The notes under the pieces were generated by a model, which ran no database searches, was not told the DNA's origin, and saw only the letters and a program-made list of their open reading frames with translations. 64,000 nucleotides of DNA from contig AYMW01000002.1 in NCBI GenBank assembly GCA_000496475.1, positions 620,001-684,000 on the forward strand. The letters are read 5' to 3'. A program made the position numbers and the translations under genes. Below, piece by piece: positions 1 to 9,106 of this stretch. This stretch comes from Betaproteobacteria bacterium MOLA814. Lineage in GTDB: Bacteria > Pseudomonadota > Gammaproteobacteria > Burkholderiales > Burkholderiaceae_C. The number at the start of each line of letters is the position of its first letter. Position 1 is the stretch's first letter.

Positions 1-653
1 ACCCAGACATCTTGACCCACGCCAAAGCAAGTGCACGGGTGGTGTACGTGGGAAAACGTGGTGGCTGCGCCTCTACACCCCAGCAATTCATCATCAAGGC
101 CATGATCGCCGCTGCATTACAAGGGGAGCAAGTGGTTCGCTTAAAAGGAGGCGACCCTTTTATTTTTGGACGTGGCGGCGAGGAGGTACACGCCCTACAA
201 GCCGCAGGCATTGCGGTGACTGCGGTCAATGGCATCACCTCAGGCTTGGCTGCATTGAGCAGCCTAAACGTTGCGCTCACGCACCGCGATCACGCCCAAG
301 GGGTGGTCTTCGTAACAGGTCATGCAAAACCAGGCACTCACGGCACTGACTGGGCGGCGCTGTCTTCAACGGCTTACCAGGCCAAGCTCACGTTGGTTAT
401 TTACATGGGCGTCGCCCACGCATCTGACATTCAAACAGCCTTGCTACAAGGCTTACCCAGCCACACGCCAGTCGCCTTGATACACAACGCGACACTGCCA
501 ACGCAGCGCCACGCTGTGTGCACATTGGGAGAATTGACCCGCACCATGCGCGCGCAGCGCATTGCCAGTCCAGCCATCATGGTCGTGGGTGATGTCGTGC
601 AAGGTTTGTTGGCAACTGAGGCGAACTTGCAACAACAACGCCAAGCGGCTTGA
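1..653 (+). CDS. cobA: Uroporphyrinogen-III C-methyltransferase, 5'-truncated by window edge
   Basis: Adds two methyl groups from S-adenosylmethionine to uroporphyrinogen III to give precorrin-2, the first committed step to siroheme and cobalamin. The reading frame is open at the window's left edge, so the N-terminal SAM-binding start is missing. Visible are the V-G-K-R-G segment, the family signature LKGGDPFIFGRGGEE, and THRDHAQ followed by FVTGH. The usual VPGIT signature reads VNGIT here, a Pro to Asn change. The protein ends in a Gln-rich tail. It could be a stand-alone SUMT or the C-terminal half of a CysG fusion; the upstream sequence would decide. Confidence 0.9.
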   Translation, partial: PDILTHAKASARVVYVGKRGGCASTPQQFIIKAMIAAALQGEQVVRLKGGDPFIFGRGGEEVHALQAAGIAVTAVNGITSGLAALSSLNVALTHRDHAQGVVFVTGHAKPGTHGTDWAALSSTAYQAKLTLVIYMGVAHASDIQTALLQGLPSHTPVALIHNATLPTQRHAVCTLGELTRTMRAQRIASPAIMVVGDVVQGLLATEANLQQQRQAA

Positions 654-754
654 GCGGCGCTGACCGCAACCGACCAACCGCGCCAACAGCAGTCGCTGGT
701 CAACACAAACCGCAGCCGCACTGCGGGTCATAGCCGTCAGCCTACACTTGCGCT

Positions 755-2041
755 ATGAATATTGAATCTGCCTCGGCTGTGGCATCGTTACAAGTGCAGG
801 CCCCTTACAAAGACTTCGACACCATCATCATCGGCGCTGGCGCGGCAGGGCTCATGTGCGCTGGCGTGGCAGGGCAACTCGGCCTCAAAGTGTTGCTGCT
901 AGACCACGCTGCCAAAATCGCTGAGAAGATTCGAATTTCTGGCGGAGGGCGGTGCAACTTTACCAACCGTGACCTAGACCCACGCAACCCACAAACCCAC
1001 TTTATCAGCGACAACCCGCGATTTTGCAAGCACGCACTGGGCAATTACACGCCTGATGACTTCTTGGCGCTGATGGCCAAACACCAACTCACTCACACAG
1101 AAAAACACAAAGGCCAGCTGTTTTGTGACCAATCGGCTGGCGCCATCATCACCATGCTGTTGGACGAAGCCAAACAAGGCGGGGTTGACCACCGCCAGGG
1201 CATTCAGGTCAAGGCTGTCAGCAAACAAGGTGATATGTATCAAGTGCACACCTCGCAAGGCAACTTTACAGCGACAAACTTGGTGGTCGCCACTGGCGGC
1301 TTGTCTATTCCAAAAATAGGGGCCACTGATTTTGGCTACGGGCTGGCCAAGCAGTTTGACATGCCACTTATACCGACTCGCCCTGCCTTGGTGCCACTGA
1401 CCTTTGACGGCAGCGAGTGGACCGCATTTAAAGACTTGGCAGGCGTGTCCCTCCCAGTGCACATACAAGTGACAGGCGCCAGCAATGTCGACAAAACCAG
1501 CTTCGACGAGGACTTGCTATTCACCCATAAGGGGTTGAGCGGGCCCGCCATATTACAAATATCAAGCTATTGGCAGCCAGGGCTTGATTTGCGCATCAAT
1601 TTGCACACAGCATCCAATTTAGACGCCAATTTTTCAGGCCTTAAAGCCACATCGCGCAAACAACTGGGCAACGAACTGGCTGCCCTGCTGCCCGCACGCC
1701 TCGCCCAGCAGTGGCTGCAAAGCGATGCACAATTGGCCGCCTTGCGCGAGCGACCAATGGTGGACATGCCTGACAAAGCATTGCGCAAACTGGCTGAGTC
1801 CTTGCACCAATGGCGGATCAAGCCCAGCGGCAGCGAAGGCTATGCCAAAGCAGAGGTCACAGCGGGCGGCGTTGATACCCGCGCCTTAGACGCCAAAACC
1901 ATGCAGGCCAAAGGCCACACCGGCTTGTATTTCATTGGAGAAGTTACCGATGTAACGGGCTGGCTGGGTGGTTATAACTTCCAGTGGGCTTGGGCCAGTG
2001 GCTATGCTGCTGCCAAGGCCATGGCAACAGAAACTGTCTAG
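755..2041 (+). CDS. HI0933/BaiN-family FAD-dependent flavoprotein
   Basis: A 428-residue flavoprotein of the HI0933-like family, often annotated as NAD(P)/FAD-dependent oxidoreductase. The FAD-binding Rossmann motif IIIGAGAAGL is at about residues 24-33, followed by the family-specific ISGGGRCNFTN at about 62-72. The C-terminal part holds AEVTAGGVD and the flavin-closing segment GLYFIGEVTDVTGWLGGYN. The family is related to BaiN, but the substrate of most members is unknown, so no reaction is assigned. The first 20 residues before the Rossmann fold are poorly conserved in kind, so the start could lie a little further in. It is followed after 103 bp by rpsU. Confidence 0.85.
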   Translation: MNIESASAVASLQVQAPYKDFDTIIIGAGAAGLMCAGVAGQLGLKVLLLDHAAKIAEKIRISGGGRCNFTNRDLDPRNPQTHFISDNPRFCKHALGNYTPDDFLALMAKHQLTHTEKHKGQLFCDQSAGAIITMLLDEAKQGGVDHRQGIQVKAVSKQGDMYQVHTSQGNFTATNLVVATGGLSIPKIGATDFGYGLAKQFDMPLIPTRPALVPLTFDGSEWTAFKDLAGVSLPVHIQVTGASNVDKTSFDEDLLFTHKGLSGPAILQISSYWQPGLDLRINLHTASNLDANFSGLKATSRKQLGNELAALLPARLAQQWLQSDAQLAALRERPMVDMPDKALRKLAESLHQWRIKPSGSEGYAKAEVTAGGVDTRALDAKTMQAKGHTGLYFIGEVTDVTGWLGGYNFQWAWASGYAAAKAMATETV

Positions 2042-2144
2042 TTTTTGGCATAGCGAGAAAACACGCTTATAATTTAATGCTTTGCTAGCAAACCCGCGTT
2101 ACGGCTTGATCCGCCGACGCATAACTTTTGGAATTTCTGCCGTC

Positions 2145-2357
2145 ATGACGACTATCCGTGTAAAAGACAACGAGCCATACGAAGTTGCACTGCGCCGCTT
2201 CAAACGTACCATTGAGAAGCTGGGCCTGTTAACTGAATTGCGTGCCAACGAGTTCTTCGAAAAGCCAACTACAGAGCGCAAGCGCAAGAAGTCTGCCGCT
2301 GTCAAGCGCAACTACAAGCGTATTCGCTCTATGCAGTTACCTAAGAAACTGTTCTAA
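2145..2357 (+). CDS. rpsU: 30S ribosomal protein S21
   Basis: A 70-residue basic ribosomal protein that sits near the 3' end of 16S rRNA and helps initiation. The conserved start [19 protein letters not shown] and the Arg/Lys-rich C-terminus typical of bS21 are both present. The frame is open further upstream, but the ATG at 2145 matches the family N-terminus. No strong Shine-Dalgarno sequence precedes it. A clear intrinsic terminator follows at about 2398-2430, so rpsU seems to be transcribed apart from the YqeY gene downstream. Confidence 0.96.
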   Translation: MTTIRVKDNEPYEVALRRFKRTIEKLGLLTELRANEFFEKPTTERKRKKSAAVKRNYKRIRSMQLPKKLF

Positions 2358-2370
2358 GCACATCAGCAGC

Positions 2371-2430
2371 AACCCTTGACGGGTTGCCACTGACAAGGCC
2401 CGCTGAAGGACGCTTCATCGGGCTTTTTTT
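2371..2430 (+). terminator. Intrinsic terminator after rpsU
   Basis: A small hairpin (AACCC/GGGTT at 2371-2385) is followed by the main stem GCCCG (2398-2402) pairing with CGGGC (2419-2423). The main stem is extended by GAAG/CTTC and followed by a run of seven or more T. The geometry is classic Rho-independent. Confidence 0.85.
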
Positions 2431-2476
2431 ATGTCAACTGCAATAAGCCTTATTGCCACACCTTGAGCACCACGCT

Positions 2477-2944
2477 ATGAGCCTAAAAGACACCATCACC
2501 GCCAACATGAAAGACGCCATGCGCGCCAAAGACGCCATGCGCTTGGGCACCATTCGTATGCTGTTGGCGGCTGTAAAGCTAAAAGAAATTGACGACCGTG
2601 TCGAAGTTGATGACACCATGGCCATCGCCATCGTCGACAAACTGATTAAACAACGCAAAGATTCCATTGAGGCCTATGTCAAAGCCGAGCGTCCAGAATT
2701 GGCAGCCATTGAGCAAGCTGAAATAGAAGTATTGAAGGCTTACTTGCCAGCCCGCATGAGTGCGCAAGAGGTAACAAACGCGGTTCAAGCCATCATTGCA
2801 GAACTTGGTGCAACAGGCCCTGGCGACATGGGCAAGGTCATGGGGGCTGTGAAAACCCAATTGGCCGGCAAGGCAGACATGGGACAAGTATCAGCAGCTG
2901 TTAAGGCTGGACTTCAACCGTCAACACGGATTGAAAGCCCCTGA
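2477..2944 (+). CDS. GatB/YqeY domain protein
   Basis: A 155-residue protein of the YqeY family, which shares the tRNA-binding C-terminal domain of GatB (Asp/Glu-tRNA amidotransferase subunit B). It begins MSLKDTITANMKDAMRAKD and carries the typical segment LGTIRMLLAAVKLKEIDDR, then the GDMGKVMGAVKTQLAGKADM helical tail. The frame extends eight codons upstream, but the ATG at 2477 matches the family start. YqeY next to rpsU is a common bacterial pairing, often upstream of dnaG, which is not here. The precise function is unsettled. Confidence 0.88.
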   Translation: MSLKDTITANMKDAMRAKDAMRLGTIRMLLAAVKLKEIDDRVEVDDTMAIAIVDKLIKQRKDSIEAYVKAERPELAAIEQAEIEVLKAYLPARMSAQEVTNAVQAIIAELGATGPGDMGKVMGAVKTQLAGKADMGQVSAAVKAGLQPSTRIESP

Positions 2945-2948
2945 TTCA

Positions 2949-2970
2949 AGCCCAGCCTGAAGGCTGGGCT
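2949..2970. terminator. Strong hairpin between convergent genes (no T-run)
   Basis: AGCCCAGCCT (2949-2958) pairs with AGGCTGGGCT (2961-2970) around a very tight loop. It lies just after the YqeY stop and before the convergent ABM gene's 3' end. There is no T-run on either strand, so it may be a 3'-end stabiliser or a Rho-assisted terminator. Confidence 0.5.
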
Positions 2971-3017
2971 GACAGACTGGCGCCAGCCCGTTGACATCTC
3001 AACGGACTCCAGCCACG

Positions 3018-3308
3018 TCAAGCCACGTTAAAGTGCTCTACCACTGGAGGCTGAGAAAAGAACGGGCCTACAATGGCGCGCCATTGCGGAAACAGTGGGC
3101 CCTCTCTAAAGCCAACGGTGTGGTCTTCTAAGCTGGACCAACTGATTTGCAACACGTAGCGATCGGTTGACTCAATACCTTTATGCAAAGTGTGACCCAA
3201 GAAACCATTGGCTTTTGCAGCCACAGTTGATATGCCCAACTCTACGGCGGCTTCAAAAGCGGCGTGTTGGCCAGCATGTATGCGAATATCGGCTAATTCT
3301 AAAATCAT
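3018..3308 (-). CDS. Antibiotic biosynthesis monooxygenase (ABM) domain protein
   Basis: A 96-residue protein with the ferredoxin-like ABM/dimeric alpha-beta barrel pattern. It starts MILELADIRIHAGQHAAFEAA, has the central G-F-L-G-H-T and Y-V-L-Q-I-S-W strands, and the ending F-x-Q-W-R-A-I-V-G-P-F-F. Members act as small monooxygenases or heme- or quinone-interacting enzymes, or have no known activity. Substrate cannot be told from sequence. It lies 32 bp downstream of pmbA on the same strand, so the two may be co-transcribed. Confidence 0.75.
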   Translation of the reverse strand: MILELADIRIHAGQHAAFEAAVELGISTVAAKANGFLGHTLHKGIESTDRYVLQISWSSLEDHTVGFREGPLFPQWRAIVGPFFSQPPVVEHFNVA

Positions 3309-3340
3309 ATGGGTCCCCGGTGAGTGAGTTTGTTTAAGTT

Positions 3341-4786
3341 TTAAGCGCCAGCGACCTTCATGCGATCAATCAAAACAGAGCCCGCCGTTTTTGCGCCGTG
3401 GTTGTAAGTATCAGAGCCTATCGCCTTGATGCCCATGAACATGTCACGCAAGTTGCCAGCAATGGTAATTTCTTCAACGGGAAACTGAATTTCGCCTTTA
3501 TCAACCCAAAAACCAGAGGCGCCGCGCGAGTAATCGCCAGTCACGCCGTTGACGCCGTGTCCCATCAAGTCGGTCACAAACAAACCTCTGCCCAGCTTTT
3601 TCAACATGGCGACCAAGTCATCACCCGCCTTTGTGGAGCGACTGCGCATGTACAAATTGTGCGAACCTCCTGCGTGGCCAGTGGTGCGCATACCTAATTT
3701 ACGCGCCGAGTAACTGCCCAAGAAATAGCCTTGAACCACACCTGCGGTCACCACGTCGCGCGCCTGTACGGTGACCCCCTCATCGTCAAACGGAGAGCTG
3801 CCCTTGGCCTTGTGCACGAATGGGTCTTCAAAAATGTCAATGTGCTTGGCAAATACTTGTTTGCCCAAGCTGTCCATCAAAAAACTGCTGTTGCGGTACA
3901 GTGCACCGCCACTGATGGCGTGTACAAAACTGCCCAACAAACCGCTGGACAATGGCGCTTCAAACAGCACAGGACATTGGGTGGTGGGTATTTTTCGAGC
4001 GTGCAAGCGCGACAAGGTTCGCTCAGCCGCGTAGCGCCCAATGGCCTTTGGGTTGGCCAAGTCGGACTGGTCGCGCATGGAGCTGTACCAGCCGTCGCGC
4101 TGCATGCCGTCGCCTTTACCAGCAATCACGGATGCGCCCATGGAATGCCTGGTGCTGGCGTACCCGCCTGCAAATACACCGTCAATGCCTTGCGAGCCTA
4201 TTTGGCCTTCGCGCATATGGGCCGCGTAAAAGTGCGAATGCTGCGCAGAAACAGACGCGCCCTCGCTGTTGGTAATGAGTTTGCTGGTTCTAAGCGCTGC
4301 GTTTTCACACGTCATGGCGATCTCGCTGGCCGTTGCGGCGTCGACCGCCCACGGATGGAACAGGTCTAAATCGCGCACCTCACCCACCACATCTTGGGCA
4401 TCTGGCAAGCCCGCCATCGCATCTTCAGCCGTGAAACGCGCAATGTCGTAGGCTGCCTTGACCGTTTGCTCGATGGCCGCTTTGGAAAAGTCGGACGTGG
4501 CTGCATGCCCACGGTGATGCCCCAAATACAGGGTGACACCCAACGACTTGTCGCGGTTGCGTTCAACGTTTTCTAGTTCGCGGTTGCGCACAGAGACGCT
4601 CAGACCGTAGGCCTCAGAGACTTCGGCTACGGCGTCTACGGCCCCTAAACGCTTGGCGGATTGCAGCGTGTCTTGAACCAATTCTTGGAAATGAGACTGC
4701 GCAAATTGGAATCCTGCCAACTTGGCATCGGCAGGGACTGTTAAGTTTGAGCGCTTAAGCGCCGCGGTTTGTGCAATTTTTTTCAT
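3341..4786 (-). CDS. pmbA: PmbA/TldE-family protein, TldD partner
   Basis: A 481-residue member of the TldD/PmbA (U62) family, slightly longer than E. coli PmbA because of an N-terminal extension. PmbA (TldE) forms a heterodimer with the metalloprotease TldD and helps process modified peptides and antitoxins. PmbA itself lacks the HExxH zinc motif, and none is visible here. Characteristic segments are AVAEVSEAYGLSVSVRN, the middle PVLFEAPLSSGLLGSFVHAI and the glycine-rich GVNGVTGDYSRGASGFWV near the C-terminus. It is divergent from darP, with start codons about 58 bp apart or less, so the promoters overlap. Confidence 0.9.
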   Translation of the reverse strand: MKKIAQTAALKRSNLTVPADAKLAGFQFAQSHFQELVQDTLQSAKRLGAVDAVAEVSEAYGLSVSVRNRELENVERNRDKSLGVTLYLGHHRGHAATSDFSKAAIEQTVKAAYDIARFTAEDAMAGLPDAQDVVGEVRDLDLFHPWAVDAATASEIAMTCENAALRTSKLITNSEGASVSAQHSHFYAAHMREGQIGSQGIDGVFAGGYASTRHSMGASVIAGKGDGMQRDGWYSSMRDQSDLANPKAIGRYAAERTLSRLHARKIPTTQCPVLFEAPLSSGLLGSFVHAISGGALYRNSSFLMDSLGKQVFAKHIDIFEDPFVHKAKGSSPFDDEGVTVQARDVVTAGVVQGYFLGSYSARKLGMRTTGHAGGSHNLYMRSRSTKAGDDLVAMLKKLGRGLFVTDLMGHGVNGVTGDYSRGASGFWVDKGEIQFPVEEITIAGNLRDMFMGIKAIGSDTYNHGAKTAGSVLIDRMKVAGA

Positions 4787-4844
4787 ACTGGAAGCTATGA
4801 TACAGACCAGCGCTCAAGACGTGCGCCAAGCAACTGAAATCCCC

Positions 4845-5522
4845 ATGGCAAGAAAACCCAAAAAAGGCTACTACGTAAACGGACAATTTGTGCCCGAAGG
4901 TAGTGAACTCGACATCGAGTTTAAAGCCGAACTCAAAGGCACTTACGACAAATCGCGAACCGATTTGAAGAAAGACAGCGACCAACGCCAACTATTAGGA
5001 GTGGCGCTCATAGACCTGCGCCCCAAACTTCTAGCTGGACTAAACCTGCCAGAACGGCTGATGTCAGCGCTGAGCGACGCCAAGCGCATCCACGAGCATG
5101 GCGCACGCAAGCGCCATCTGCAGCTCATTGGCAAGCTCATGCGGTACCTTGAGGAGGATGTTGTTCAAGCCGCTGAAATGGCCTTACAAGAACAACACAC
5201 CGGCAGCGCCTCAGAAGCGGCCAAGGTGCAAGTGGCTGAATATTGGCGAGAACGCCTCATCAGCGCAGACGATGCCGTGACCGAATGGTTTGCGTCGCCA
5301 GCTGGCGCTGCAACAGGCGATGTTCAAGCCTTTCGAAGCCTGGTTCGTCAGGCCCGCAAAGACCTCAGCAAAATGCCAGCCCCTGAAGAAACTGACGACG
5401 GCGAAGCCCCCAAGTTGGTCGCAAAAACCAGCAAGGCTTACAAAGAGCTATACCAGCAGGTGCGCTCAGCGCTGGCACTCAAACTAGACGTCGATCAAGA
5501 TATAGACCAAGACCAAAACTAG
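4845..5522 (+). CDS. darP: DUF615 / YjgA-family ribosome-associated protein DarP
   Basis: A 225-residue DUF615 protein. E. coli DarP (YjgA) associates with late 50S assembly intermediates. The core LPERLMSALSDAKRIHEHGA followed by RKRHLQLIGKLMRYLEED matches the family. The start chosen, MARKPKKGYYVNGQFVPEGS, matches relatives in the order. An upstream in-frame ATG at 4797, preceded by GGAAG with very short spacing, is the alternative and would add 16 residues. It lies 10 bp upstream of mogA and is probably co-transcribed with it. Confidence 0.87.
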   Translation: MARKPKKGYYVNGQFVPEGSELDIEFKAELKGTYDKSRTDLKKDSDQRQLLGVALIDLRPKLLAGLNLPERLMSALSDAKRIHEHGARKRHLQLIGKLMRYLEEDVVQAAEMALQEQHTGSASEAAKVQVAEYWRERLISADDAVTEWFASPAGAATGDVQAFRSLVRQARKDLSKMPAPEETDDGEAPKLVAKTSKAYKELYQQVRSALALKLDVDQDIDQDQN

Positions 5523-5532
5523 AGCGCACACG

Positions 5533-6120
5533 ATGACAACTGATACCTTTGAACCCGTCAAAATTGGCATTGTGTCGGTCAGTGACAGGGCCAGCAGCGG
5601 GGGCTATGAGGACAAAGGCTTGCCTGCCCTCAAGGCATGGCTAGAGCGTGCACTCAAAAACCCAATTACTTTTGATGCCCATCTCATTCCAGATGAAAAG
5701 CCACTGATCAGCCAAACGCTGCTGTCCTGCGTACACGCAGGTTGCTCGCTGGTATTGACCACTGGCGGCACTGGTCCGGCGCGGCGTGACGTCACGCCTG
5801 AGGCCACGCTGGCAATTGGGGACAAAGAAATGCCTGGTTTTGGCGAGCAAATGCGCCAAATAAGCTTGAATTTTGTGCCGACCGCCATTTTGTCTCGCCA
5901 AGTAGCCGTGATTCGTGGGCACACACTCATCATCAATTTACCTGGCCAACCCAAGAGCATTACCGAAACACTGGAAGGTGCGCGCCATGCGGATGGCACC
6001 ATGCTGGCGCAAGGTATTTTTGCGGCTGTACCCTACTGTATAGACCTGATTGGCGGACCTTACTTAGAAACGCACGTCGACGTGTGTGATGCGTTTAGGC
6101 CCAAAAGTGCACGCCGCTGA
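5533..6120 (+). CDS. mogA: Molybdopterin adenylyltransferase MogA
   Basis: Adenylylates molybdopterin before molybdenum insertion in molybdenum-cofactor synthesis. The protein has 195 residues and starts MTTDTFEPVKIGIVSVSDRA. It carries the MogA signature TTGGTGPARRDVTPEA and the later GHTLIINLPGQPKS loop. The stop overlaps the next gene's ATG by one base (TGATG), so it is translationally coupled to mtnN. No other moa or moe gene is nearby. Confidence 0.93.
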   Translation: MTTDTFEPVKIGIVSVSDRASSGGYEDKGLPALKAWLERALKNPITFDAHLIPDEKPLISQTLLSCVHAGCSLVLTTGGTGPARRDVTPEATLAIGDKEMPGFGEQMRQISLNFVPTAILSRQVAVIRGHTLIINLPGQPKSITETLEGARHADGTMLAQGIFAAVPYCIDLIGGPYLETHVDVCDAFRPKSARR

Positions 6121-6899
6121 TGCCTGGTTCTAAGCCCGACACACAACACGACAACACACTGCCCGTTGTAGGCGTCATGACAGCGTTGGCGCAGGAAGCA
6201 GGTGACCTGATTGCCAGACTGCAGCACACCACCCGCACCCAACTTGCCAAGCGCGAATACGTGCACGGTTTTTTAGGCGACCCCACAGACCTTGCCACGC
6301 AGCAACTGGTGGTGTGTGTGGCACGTGTAGGCAAGGTCGCTGCGGCCTCAACCGCCACCACCCTGATTCAGCACTTTGGCGTCTCCCGCTTGCTGTTTGT
6401 TGGCTTGGCAGGCGGCGTTGACGCCAACCACACCGTGCGGGTCGGCGACTGCGTGGTGGCCACGGAGCTGGCACAGCACGACTTTGACAGTTACCCGTTT
6501 TTCCCCCATTTCGTGATTCCCATGCTAGACATCATTCGCATGCCCACAGACGTGTCGTGGTCGCAAACCGTATGGGCTGCTACACAAACAGCGTGCGCAG
6601 GCACAACAGCTCAGGTCCACCAAGGCCTAATTGTGAGCGGCGACAGGTTCATCAACAGCGCCGATCAAATCAGCGCTCTGTTGACGGATTGGCCAGATGC
6701 GATGGCTGTTGAAATGGAAGGGGCTGCTGTGGCGCAAGTGTGTTTTGAGCACAGCACACCCTGCGCCGTGGTGCGCACCATCTCAGACCGAGGCGATGAG
6801 CAAGCGCATGCCGATTTTTCAGCATTTTTGAATACAGTCGCGGCACCTAGAGCCAGCGCCTTGTTCAGCGCACTCTTTCCGTCTGGCACTGCCAGCTGA
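6120..6899 (+). CDS. mtnN: 5'-methylthioadenosine/S-adenosylhomocysteine nucleosidase
   Basis: Hydrolyses the glycosidic bond of methylthioadenosine and S-adenosylhomocysteine, recycling by-products of polyamine synthesis and methylation. The protein has 259 residues. The nucleoside-phosphorylase fold shows GVMTALAQEAGDL at the N-terminus, VGLAGGVD in the middle, and the substrate and catalytic segments AVEMEGAAVAQV and RTISDRGDE near the C-terminus (the Asp of SDRGD is the general acid in the family). It is longer than E. coli MTAN (232). Its ATG overlaps the mogA stop codon. Confidence 0.85.
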   Translation: MPGSKPDTQHDNTLPVVGVMTALAQEAGDLIARLQHTTRTQLAKREYVHGFLGDPTDLATQQLVVCVARVGKVAAASTATTLIQHFGVSRLLFVGLAGGVDANHTVRVGDCVVATELAQHDFDSYPFFPHFVIPMLDIIRMPTDVSWSQTVWAATQTACAGTTAQVHQGLIVSGDRFINSADQISALLTDWPDAMAVEMEGAAVAQVCFEHSTPCAVVRTISDRGDEQAHADFSAFLNTVAAPRASALFSALFPSGTAS

Positions 6900-6911
6900 G
6901 CCAGCTGCGCC

Positions 6912-7685
6912 TCACTTCTCCAACATTTGATTGAGCTTGTCGGCCTCGAAGGCACTGACTTTGGCTGCCTGCGCCGGTAACTCGGCGCAGTTGGGTTGGG
7001 TTTTTTGCATGGTTTCCAAGGCCTGCCACAACAGCGCAATTTGCTGGTCTTGGCTGGCAGCGCTGTCAATGAGTCCGCGCATCGCCAAGCTCACAGGGTC
7101 ATCACTTTGGGTTACGCCATAAGCCGAAAAGCCCATTTTTGAAGCCGCGGCTTCGCGCTGCGCATCAACTTCAGCCACAATAATTCGCGCGGGATTGCCC
7201 ACGGCCGTTGCACCGGCTGGTACGGGCTTGGTCACCACAGCGTTGGAGCCGACCCGGGCATCGTCGCCCACTTCATAACCACCCAACACCTGCGCACCAG
7301 CGCCCACCACGACATTGCGACCAAGCGTTGGGTGGCGTTTGGCGCCTTTGTGCAGCGACGTACCACCTAACGTAACCCCTTGGTAAATCGTACAGCCCTC
7401 ACCAATCACCGCCGTTTCACCAATCACAACGCCCATGCCGTGATCGATAAACACGCCTGAGGCGATTTGTGCACCAGGATGAATCTCAATACCTGTCAAG
7501 AAACGGCTGAGGTTGGAGACCATGCGTCCCAACCAATACCAATCTCGAACCCACAAGCCATGCGCCAGCCTGTGCAGGGACAAGGCATGCAGGCCTGGGT
7601 AACAAGTGAGCACTTCCAAGCGGCTACGCGCAGCTGGGTCACGCTCCAAAATGCAATCTATATCTTTGTGTAGGCGGTCAAACAT
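6912..7685 (-). CDS. cysE: Serine O-acetyltransferase CysE
   Basis: Transfers acetyl from acetyl-CoA to L-serine, giving the O-acetylserine that cysteine synthase uses; a cysM gene is at 61.7-62.6 kb. The protein has 257 residues. An N-terminal helical part is followed by left-handed beta-helix hexapeptide repeats (about 65-160) with [18 protein letters not shown] and the acetyl-CoA-site GVTLGGT. The ATG at 7685 ([19 protein letters not shown]) fits the short SAT family start; four codons upstream at 7697 is another in-frame start. The roughly 65-residue C-terminal tail beyond the beta-helix is variable. Confidence 0.93.
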   Translation of the reverse strand: MFDRLHKDIDCILERDPAARSRLEVLTCYPGLHALSLHRLAHGLWVRDWYWLGRMVSNLSRFLTGIEIHPGAQIASGVFIDHGMGVVIGETAVIGEGCTIYQGVTLGGTSLHKGAKRHPTLGRNVVVGAGAQVLGGYEVGDDARVGSNAVVTKPVPAGATAVGNPARIIVAEVDAQREAAASKMGFSAYGVTQSDDPVSLAMRGLIDSAASQDQQIALLWQALETMQKTQPNCAELPAQAAKVSAFEADKLNQMLEK

Positions 7686-7717
7686 GGGCAGTGGCACTAT
7701 TTTTAAAAGTTATCAGT

Positions 7718-8485
7718 TTAGTCCGTAGCTTTTGCCGCGGTTTGCAACATGGCCTTTGCCATACCGCGCAAAATATGCACTTCTTCCATGCTCGGCTGCG
7801 CACGGCTCATGAGTTGGTTCAAACGTGGCATGAGCTTTTTAGGCGCGTGTGGGTCTAAAAAAGAAATGGCTACCAAGGCCTGCTCGACATGATTCAGCAT
7901 GGCCTGCACAGTTTGGCTGTCAGCCAACACTTGGTTTTGAGGCGCTGGCGTATCAACCACCCACTGGTCTACTGCCAAACGCCAGTCGTAAGCAACCAAC
8001 TGCACTGCAGCCGCCAAATTAAGCGAACCAAAGTGGGGGTTGGTCGGAATACTGAGACACACATTGGCTTTATAAACGTCGTCGTTGCGCATGCCAAAAC
8101 GCTCACTACCAAATAAAAAAGCCACGCCTGTAGGTTGCACCAGCTGCGCGCCATTGTCGCCACGCGCAGTTGGGCGCTTGAGCAGCTGCTCAAAATGCAC
8201 ACGTGGGCTCTGCGTGGGCGGACCAAAGTCACGCGGTGTCATGGCTGTGGCACACAGGTGGTCCACGCCATCCAAGGCTTCATCCAAGGTGGCCACCACG
8301 CGGCAGTTCTCCAGCACATCGTTGGCGCCACTGGCGCGTTGTATGGTCTCCTCGCGGCGCAGCACATTGTCCCAGCGCGGCTCCACCAAGACCAAATCGT
8401 CAAAACCCATGACCTTCAGCGCACGCGCAGCTGCGCCCACATTGCCGGCATGGCTGGTTTGTATAAGTATGAAACGGGTTTTCAA
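7718..8485 (-). CDS. trmJ: tRNA (cytidine/uridine-2'-O-)-methyltransferase TrmJ
   Basis: A SPOUT-class methyltransferase that 2'-O-methylates position 32 of the tRNA anticodon loop. The protein has 255 residues. The N-terminal segment ILIQTSHAGNVGAAARALKV and the knot motifs FLFGSERFGMRNDD and SIPTNPHFGSLNLAAAV are diagnostic. A helical C-terminal extension follows, as in E. coli TrmJ. It is on the same strand as cysE, 32 bp upstream of it, so the pair is probably one operon. In relatives suhB is usually next door; here about 1.1 kb of extra DNA separates suhB from trmJ. Confidence 0.92.
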   Translation of the reverse strand: MKTRFILIQTSHAGNVGAAARALKVMGFDDLVLVEPRWDNVLRREETIQRASGANDVLENCRVVATLDEALDGVDHLCATAMTPRDFGPPTQSPRVHFEQLLKRPTARGDNGAQLVQPTGVAFLFGSERFGMRNDDVYKANVCLSIPTNPHFGSLNLAAAVQLVAYDWRLAVDQWVVDTPAPQNQVLADSQTVQAMLNHVEQALVAISFLDPHAPKKLMPRLNQLMSRAQPSMEEVHILRGMAKAMLQTAAKATD

Positions 8486-8674
8486 AAGATGGCCTGGGTT
8501 GGTGCCGCGCGTGCAGCGGCATTACGATGGCACTATACCCGCACGGGTCAACGTACCAAGCCTGGCCACGGCTAACAGGTGACAATGTGCCAGTGGTTGT
8601 CAAACTGCACAACATCTTGTGCTTGAGCGCCAACGGCAGTCGCCAAAGTGTTACCCACACGTAGGGCTGACCCA

Positions 8675-9106
8675 CTAGCCCTCGGAGCCAGCAGCTGAAT
8701 GAGCAACCGTACAAGCCTCGCCACTGCGCAAACAAACTTCTCCGACCAGCCAATACGCTTGGTGCGACACACAACCTGTTTGGCAGATGACGGCATCCGC
8801 CTGTGCCCAACTGATCACCGTGGTATTGGCACCAGCCTGTCTACCTGCGTGGGCATAGTTGTCTAAGCGCTGCTGCAAGCGCCAAGACAGATGCGTGACC
8901 TGCAGGATCTGTTGCGCACGCAAACGCATAGCTTGCTGCTGAGCCAACATCAGCGACTGATGCAACGCCGCAAATTGCTCTGTACATTGCGCCTGCACAT
9001 CGCCTAAGCGCTGGATGAGCACTTGGTTTTCCAATGCAAGTTCCAGCAACTGGGCACACAAGTGTGGCCCATCGCCTCGATTTTTGTTAATGCACAACGT
9101 TGTCAT
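8675..9106 (-). CDS. Shortened DUF2325-like protein with N-terminal coiled coil
   Basis: A 143-residue protein on the minus strand. The first 90 residues are Gln/Leu-rich and likely coiled coil (LCAQLLELALENQVLIQRLG and onward). The C-terminal part contains ADAVICQTGCVSHQAYW, which matches from memory the conserved end of DUF2325 proteins, including the C-Q-T-G-C pair and the later C-x-R-x-G-x-x-C. The usual middle part of the domain (V-L-x-V-G-G then HHDGG) is missing, so this is either an internal deletion or a diverged short form. The start codon at 9106 overlaps the end of the upstream CxxC gene by about 20 bp. Function unknown. Confidence 0.5.
   Translation of the reverse strand: MTTLCINKNRGDGPHLCAQLLELALENQVLIQRLGDVQAQCTEQFAALHQSLMLAQQQAMRLRAQQILQVTHLSWRLQQRLDNYAHAGRQAGANTTVISWAQADAVICQTGCVSHQAYWLVGEVCLRSGEACTVAHSAAGSEG

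Noticed and set aside
3731-4369. A 212-codon plus-strand frame inside pmbA
   Set aside because: It is antisense to conserved pmbA; the composition is unnatural (His/Ala/Val-rich) with no recognisable motif.
8572-8796. A minus-strand frame overlapping the DUF2325-like gene
   Set aside because: It is in another frame over the C-terminal DUF2325 signature; it might be read as a frameshifted tail, but its own sequence shows no conserved motif.
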